DNA of 19,470 nt, taken from NCBI GenBank assembly GCA_964406945.1, contig CAYOTO010000056.1:1-19470 (forward strand). Reading direction: 5' to 3'. Below the pieces are notes generated by a model, which did no database searches, had not been told where the DNA came from, and saw nothing but the letters and a program-made list of their open reading frames with translations. Positions 15,446 to 19,470 of the stretch are shown here, piece by piece (positions within the stretch are counted from its first letter, which is position 1; each line of letters opens with the position of its first letter). This DNA is from UBA2266 sp964406945. GTDB lineage: Bacteria; Planctomycetota; Phycisphaerae; Sedimentisphaerales; Anaerobacaceae. Both the position numbers and the translations under genes were made by a program.

Positions 15446-15970
15446 TCAAAGGCTCTTGCCTTGAACCGGCTGACGCTTGAACTCCAGCGTTCCCATCAGC
15501 TCATTCGAAAGAGCACCGTACACCAGCCCATAAACCTTCATCTGCATCGTATCGCTGTCGATCTTCGAACTCAGTATACCCATCTCACGGGTCTGTCCGT
15601 CCATCTGCCTGGTCCGCCGTGTAGAAATAATGCCGTCCCAACCCGACTCCCACTCGCTCTTGACAATTCCGCCCTCACTGTCAATCCCAATCTCAACCAC
15701 CCGCTGCTCATCGCCCAGACAGTAGATCATCCCTTGATAGGAATAGTCGCCCATCTCGAAGCAAACGCGGATCATGTTCTTTTTCACCTGCCAACTGTAC
15801 GAAAGCGTGGCCTTCTCGCCTTCATCGCTCACTGCGGCCCAGTTGCCTGTCAGCCAGTCAGCGCCGCCCTCGGCCACCGTTCGCTCCAGCGCCGTCTCCG
15901 CATTCACCACACCACCAAGCAGAAGAACAGCCACAACCACAATTGTTTTTAGTGCAAATCCAAGTTTCAT
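15446..15970 (-). CDS. Secreted protein, lipocalin-like, function unknown
   Basis: The 174-residue product starts with a clear Sec signal peptide (MKLGFALKTIVVVAVLLLGG, likely cut after VNA at residue 24). The mature part begins with a helix and WLTGNWAAVSDEGEKATLSYSW. A series of short amphipathic strands follows (MIRVCFEMGDYSYQGMIYC, RVVEIGIDSEGGIVKSEWE, MQMKVYGLVYG). The pattern W-x-x-G-x-W plus alternating strands resembles small lipocalin-like beta barrels that measure change in a bound ligand; I cannot name a family. The frame extends to 16003, but ATG 15970, with AAGGA about 10 bases upstream, gives the signal peptide. Two cysteines (about 69 and 83) could form a disulphide. It is monocistronic. 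Confidence 0.8.
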   Translation of the reverse strand: MKLGFALKTIVVVAVLLLGGVVNAETALERTVAEGGADWLTGNWAAVSDEGEKATLSYSWQVKKNMIRVCFEMGDYSYQGMIYCLGDEQRVVEIGIDSEGGIVKSEWESGWDGIISTRRTRQMDGQTREMGILSSKIDSDTMQMKVYGLVYGALSNELMGTLEFKRQPVQGKSL

Positions 15971-16184
15971 TTCGTTCACATCCTTACAAAAAATAAATAA
16001 CATTTATCAATGCCGCCACGCTGCGGCATATCCGAACACTCGTCCAGATATACGCCCGCCCCCACCCAGAAGTTACACCCCCATGACAAAAAAATCCTCC
16101 CTCAAAACGCCAACCCGAAAAGCAGTAGGGGGGGTTGCGCCGAAGAAACGAGATATCAGCATGATCCTATACCTCTCCCCGTGT
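15971..16184. other. Intergenic region with a small hairpin, no gene seen
   Basis: An ATGCCGC/GCGGCAT stem of 7 bp with a 6-base loop (16010-16029) lies about 40 bases upstream of the secreted-protein ATG, within its expected 5' leader on the minus strand. The remaining sequence to 16184 shows no ORF with a ribosome site. It contains a GGGGGGG run near 16127 and probably the outer end of the neighbouring insertion-sequence remnant (about 16165-16184). Confidence 0.5.
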
Positions 16185-16335
16185 CTAGACCACAACTGAG
16201 GATTTCTTAGGTGGATTTATGCCCGTGGTTGTTACTGCCAATTCGGAGGGAACCCGGAGGGCGACCGGAGAACTGGCAGCGTAGCCGTACACCTCAGCCG
16301 GCGTTTGATAGTCCAGTGACTGATGTAGACGCTCG
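16185..16335 (-). pseudogene. 3' remnant of an IS3-family transposase (orfB) with IS right end
   Basis: Read on the minus strand from about 16335, one frame gives ERLHQSLDYQTPAEVYG and continues to a TAG stop at 16187-16185. R-x-H-Q-S-L-x-Y-x-T-P-A-E-V-Y is the hallmark C-terminal block of IS3-family OrfB (rve/DDE) transposases. The sequence after the stop (TCTAGAC and a G-rich end) resembles the usual IS3 right end. All upstream catalytic parts are missing. At about 16336 the sequence switches into the TTCGAATnTCGTGCTT module of the local intergenic repeat, so the element was truncated there. It is too short to be functional. Confidence 0.8.
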
Positions 16336-16650
16336 AATCTGCTTCGAATGTCGTGCTTTTTCCGTCCTTGTCATGCTGAGCAACGCGAAGCATCTGGCCT
16401 TCGTCCCCTATTGCACCCGGGTTTACGACTGACAGCCCGCCCCCGCGCCAGCCGTTTTGACTTTTGCATTTTGGTTTTGAGCTTTTAGCTTTACACTTTG
16501 CACTCCCCCATTTGTTTCGGATTTCGTGCTTCGAATTTCGTACTTTTTCCGTCCCTATCATGCTGAGCAACGCGAAGCATCTGCTATTGCAACCCGGGTT
16601 TACAAACAACCGCCCAACCCCGCGCCAGCCACCTGGCATACCCAACCCAA
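16336..16650. repeat. Intergenic repeat cluster left of clc (two hairpin cores)
   Basis: Cores at 16373-16393 and 16560-16580 both carry the GAGCAACGCGA loop variant with a perfect ATGCT/AGCAT stem. The stretch about 16450-16520 (CAGCCGTTTTGAC...GAGCTTTTAGCTTTACACTT...CCCCCATTTGTTTC) recurs almost unchanged at about 19074-19143, to the right of the CLC gene. No gene is seen here. Confidence 0.9.
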
Positions 16651-16728
16651 CCACTCACCGAGACAGGCACTTCTCCTCAACCGCCCTAATAGAACATGCC
16701 AAAAGAGTTTTCTTGATTTATTTCCCTT

Positions 16729-16758
16729 TTGATTTTACCTGCCCGTGGGTGGTATAAT
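16729..16758 (+). promoter_or_regulatory. Sigma70-type promoter upstream of the CLC gene
   Basis: TTGATT (16729-16734), an 18-base spacer and a perfect extended -10 TGG-TATAAT (16753-16758) predict a start near 16765. That gives a leader of about 320 bases before the CLC ATG, unusually long. Confidence 0.7.
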
Positions 16759-16764
16759 ACTGAA

Positions 16765-17086
16765 AAGCGCGTTTACTGTCCGTTGTGCGATGCGAATTTG
16801 TAAAAGCGATGAAAAGCAATATCGCGGAACTGAAGAATATTGGCCTCAGGTAGGGCGGCGACTCTCAGGCGGAGGCGTTTTCAGGTTCGCGCGCGACACG
16901 AAAATGGGCGTGTGGGCATGGCCGCCGTGGGCGCCTTGACCGATCAGAAGGCCTGTGCGCCGGCGTAGATCGGACTCGGCGTGCGGCTGCTGACCACGCT
17001 TATATGCCGGCTGTTAATTCGCTGGGTCGATAGTCTTGGATCAAATTCATTCTCTTTGCAATTTTGAAAAAGAGGTGCGAAGCAGG
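16765..17086 (+). other. Long leader of the CLC gene; possible decayed small gene
   Basis: This 320-base leader has no ribosome site until AGAGGTG at 17071-17077. A 14-codon frame (16809-16853) reads MKSNIAELKNIGLR then stops. The peptide resembles the start of the helix-hairpin-helix region of TfoX C-terminal domains (ELKNIG-x-R). In a shifted frame the sequence continues GRRLSGGGVF..., which could be the rest of a frameshifted copy. The match is short and uncertain; it may equally be a leader peptide or chance. I found no fluoride-riboswitch consensus. Confidence 0.3.
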
Positions 17087-18916
17087 ATGGTAGCGACAGA
17101 ACAGAGTCTGCTGGGCGAAAAAAATGCAGTCGACGGCGGGGTGAGGCCGCACATGTTTCGCGAGGACGTACTCCTGTATGTTCTGGCGGGTCTGATCGGC
17201 CTGCTGAGCGGCTTGGCGGCCGTGGTCTTTGACAAGATGATTCATGTGGTTGACGGGTTTTTGTACGGCAGTTCGTCTTTTGCCGGACTCTACCGGGGAA
17301 GCGCTGTTCTGCTGTTTGTGTTTCCCGCGGCCGGCGCCCTGCTGGTCGGTTTGATTGCCCGATTCTATTCGCGGGAGGCCGTCGGCCACGGCGTGCCGGA
17401 AGTAATGGATGCGATCGTCCGCCGCGAAGGCAAGATCAAGTTTCATGTGGCCCTGGCGCGGATGCTGACGTGTGCACTGACCGTCGGCAGCGGCGGTTCG
17501 GCCGGTGCGGAGGGGCCGATCGTCCAGATCGGCGCCGCTATTGCATCGTCCACGGGTTCGCTTTTTGGCGTGGTGCGCCACCATTTTCCCATCCTCATTG
17601 CCTGCGGTGCAGCCGCCGGAATCGCCGCCATCTTTCACGCCCCGATTGCGGGTGTGCTCCTTGCGATAGAGGTTCTTCTTCGCGATATCAACCACCGGAC
17701 ATTGGCGCCGGTGCTGATTGCCGCCGTGATCAGCAGCATTACGGCGTCCAGCCTCCTGGGCCAGAGAATTGCCATTTTTCCCCTGGGCGATATGACGGTT
17801 TACCGGTTTCACTGGAATGAGTTGGGCAATTACATTGTGCTCGGACTCCTGTGCGCCGTAGTTGCGATTCTGTTCATTCGAATCCTTTATGCAGTCGAGG
17901 AATTCTTCGAAAGGCTTTCCGTCACTGTGGTTCTTAAACCGGTGCTCGGGGCTCTGGGACTCGGGCTTACAGGTCTTTTGACTATTCTGCTGATTCGAAC
18001 CACTCTGCGAGGCGAGCCGATTATTTTCGGAAACAGCTATTCGTTTATCGGGTTGTGCATCGGGACGGCTTCGGCGGATCAATTTTCGGGTTTCGAACTG
18101 AGTTTCGGGGTTCTGCTGATCTTGCTGGTGGCCAAAATAATCGCCACCTCCCTGACACTCGGTAGCGGCGGCTCGGGCGGCGTTTTTGCACCGTCCCTGT
18201 TTATGGGCGCGACGACAGGCTATGCGTTCGGACTTGGAATGCGGCAAATCCCGATTTTTTCGGATGTCAGTCCGCAGACCTACAGTCTGGTGGGGATGGC
18301 GTCGATGATAGCGGCCTCGACCCACGCGCCGATGGCCAGTATCGTGATGCTGTTCGAAATAACGCACAATTACGCGATCATTCTCCCTGTGATGTTCTCC
18401 AGCACCGTCGCGCTGCTGATCAGCCGCACTTTCTCTGCCGATTCGATTGAGACGTTTCGTCTGCATCGTTTGGGTATTGAGTTCGGCATGCATGCTCGCA
18501 CACGACTGCTTCGGCGGTATTCGGTTCGAGACATCATGCGACCGGGCGTGGTCACCATTTGTGCGGGCATGTCGCTGCAGAAGATTGTGCAGACAACGGC
18601 CGATAAAGAGACGTCGAACTTCATTGTGGTTGACGATAATGGATGCTACTGCGGACTGCTTTGTGAGAGGGATATGTGCAATGTGCTGCTGAATCCTGAG
18701 GTGATACCGCTGATTATAGGCGAGGATATGGTCCGGTCGGATGTGCCGATCGTAGCGGTTGACGAGACGCTGGATAAGGTCCTGGAACTGTTCAGTCGTG
18801 TGGAGGTCAACTGTCTTGCTGTCCATGACGCAGCCGAACCGACCCGGTTTGTCGGGATGGTAACACGGGCGGATCTTATGCGGCGCTATATGGATGCGTT
18901 GCAGGCGGTCGGCTGA
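17087..18916 (+). CDS. CLC-family chloride channel/transporter with C-terminal CBS pair
   Basis: The 609-residue protein has about ten membrane helices in residues 25-455, then two CBS domains (about 480-538 and 547-603) that usually sense adenine nucleotides. CLC signatures are present: GHGVPE (100-105), GAEGP (140-144) with the gating glutamate Glu142, GGVFAP (364-369), and Tyr429 in EITHNY matching the anion-coordinating tyrosine. The first motif has His where many CLCs have Ser, and the second has Ala where most have Arg or Lys. The internal proton glutamate of E. coli ClcA (second Glu of its IIEEM) is Val196 here (AIEVLL), as in vertebrate CLC channels. The start is ATG 17087 with GAGGTG 9 bases upstream; an in-frame TTG at 17036 is less likely. 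It is a lone gene flanked by repeats. Substrate, and channel versus antiporter mode, are open. Confidence 0.96.
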   Translation: MVATEQSLLGEKNAVDGGVRPHMFREDVLLYVLAGLIGLLSGLAAVVFDKMIHVVDGFLYGSSSFAGLYRGSAVLLFVFPAAGALLVGLIARFYSREAVGHGVPEVMDAIVRREGKIKFHVALARMLTCALTVGSGGSAGAEGPIVQIGAAIASSTGSLFGVVRHHFPILIACGAAAGIAAIFHAPIAGVLLAIEVLLRDINHRTLAPVLIAAVISSITASSLLGQRIAIFPLGDMTVYRFHWNELGNYIVLGLLCAVVAILFIRILYAVEEFFERLSVTVVLKPVLGALGLGLTGLLTILLIRTTLRGEPIIFGNSYSFIGLCIGTASADQFSGFELSFGVLLILLVAKIIATSLTLGSGGSGGVFAPSLFMGATTGYAFGLGMRQIPIFSDVSPQTYSLVGMASMIAASTHAPMASIVMLFEITHNYAIILPVMFSSTVALLISRTFSADSIETFRLHRLGIEFGMHARTRLLRRYSVRDIMRPGVVTICAGMSLQKIVQTTADKETSNFIVVDDNGCYCGLLCERDMCNVLLNPEVIPLIIGEDMVRSDVPIVAVDETLDKVLELFSRVEVNCLAVHDAAEPTRFVGMVTRADLMRRYMDALQAVG

Positions 18917-19470
18917 CTGCCGCATTTTCGAGATGAACGGCTGTTCGCAACCCCCCCAGCTCCGCGATACCGTTTCGGACTCGTACCTTTCCTGTGTCAT
19001 GCTGAGCAACGCGAAGCATCTGGCACTCGTTCACTGATTCAAGCCAAGTTACATAAACAACCCGAGCTTGCGCCAGCCGTTTTGACATTTACATTATGGT
19101 TTTGAGCTTTTAGCTTTACACTTTGCACTCCCCCATTTGTTTCAGATTTCGTGCTTTTGCTGTCATGCTGAGCAACGCGAAGCATCTGGCCCTCGTCCCC
19201 TATTGCAACCCGGGTTTGCAAACAACCGCCCAACCCCGCGCCAGCCGTTTCGGATTTCAGTCATTTGCTCATGCGAATTTGTTTCAGATTTCATGCTTTT
19301 GCTGTCATGCTGAGCAACGCGAAGCATCTGGTGCTCGTTCCATGATTCAAGCCAAGTTACGTAAACAACCCGAGCTTGCGCCAGCCGTTTTGACATTTAC
19401 ATTATGGTTTTGAGCTCACTACTGTCCCGTTATAAGTCGAATAATAGCAACTGGTTACGTAAATCGCCCT
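18917..19470. repeat. Intergenic repeat cluster right of clc (three hairpin cores)
   Basis: No gene is seen to the end of the window. Cores at 18999-19019, 19165-19185 and 19307-19327 all have the GAGCAACGCGA loop. The roughly 86-bp stretch after the first core (19023-19110) recurs at 19331-19415 with only a few differences, offset 308 bp. The last 55 bases (19416-19470) leave the repeat and I recognise nothing in them. No terminator for the CLC gene was found before the first repeat. Confidence 0.9.

Noticed and set aside
16745..16939. 64-residue plus-strand frame
   Set aside because: Its start overlaps the -10 element of the predicted promoter and it has no Shine-Dalgarno.
16765..17086. 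Fluoride riboswitch upstream of the CLC gene
   Set aside because: I looked for the conserved crcB-motif elements and did not find them in this leader.
17000..19009. 669-residue open frame on the minus strand, opposite the CLC gene
   Set aside because: Composition is rich in His, Arg and Gln with no recognisable domain, and it begins inside a repeat. The plus strand carries an unmistakable CLC plus CBS protein.

Overview
The window holds most of a type IV pilus / type II secretion-like assembly machine, all transcribed on the minus strand (right to left) from about 14.4 kb to beyond position 1. A short membrane-protein gene, a secreted lipocalin-like protein and a CLC chloride transporter follow to the right. 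GC content looks moderate. The gene set, the HGNG/poly-Asp tract and the many intergenic REP-like repeats suggest a Planctomycetota-type bacterium (possibly Phycisphaerae). This is an inference from style; no rRNA or marker gene is present.

Pilus region, in transcription order: assembly ATPase PilB/GspE (14407-12653), platform protein PilC/GspF (12084-10873), major pilin/pseudopilin (10759-10334), a strong terminator-like hairpin, two minor prepilins (10166-9609 and 9562-9053), and a PilX-like protein carrying a large Asp and Gly-His-Asn-Gly insert (9037-7397). A gap with a second terminator follows. Then come PilM (6699-5656), PilN (5654-5013), a repeat-filled gap, PilO (4514-3954), two ParA/MinD-type ATPases (3910-2999 and 2994-2236), a PilP/GspC-like protein (2243-1461) and the secretin PilQ/GspD (1402 to beyond the window edge). 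PilM-N-O-P with the secretin is the trans-envelope alignment complex; PilB and PilC drive polymerisation of the pilins. No prepilin peptidase, PilT or PilY1 is seen here.

The most unusual points are these: (i) two ParA-type ATPases sit inside the alignment-complex operon, and one has lost the signature lysine of its deviant Walker A motif; (ii) the neighbouring PilP/GspC-like protein has an unusually long, basic cytoplasmic tail; (iii) the PilX-like protein has a roughly 90-residue acidic, probably cation-binding tandem-repeat insert; (iv) a G-rich tract able to form G-quadruplexes lies in the leader of the ATPase gene.

From 14.6 kb rightwards the layout is looser: a plus-strand membrane protein with a good sigma70 promoter, a convergent secreted protein, a remnant of an IS3-family transposase, and a CLC-family protein with a CBS pair, bracketed by long direct repeats. 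At least 15 copies of a composite intergenic repeat (hairpin core ATGCT-N11-AGCAT) occur, all in the same orientation, and they occupy nearly every gap longer than 300 bp.
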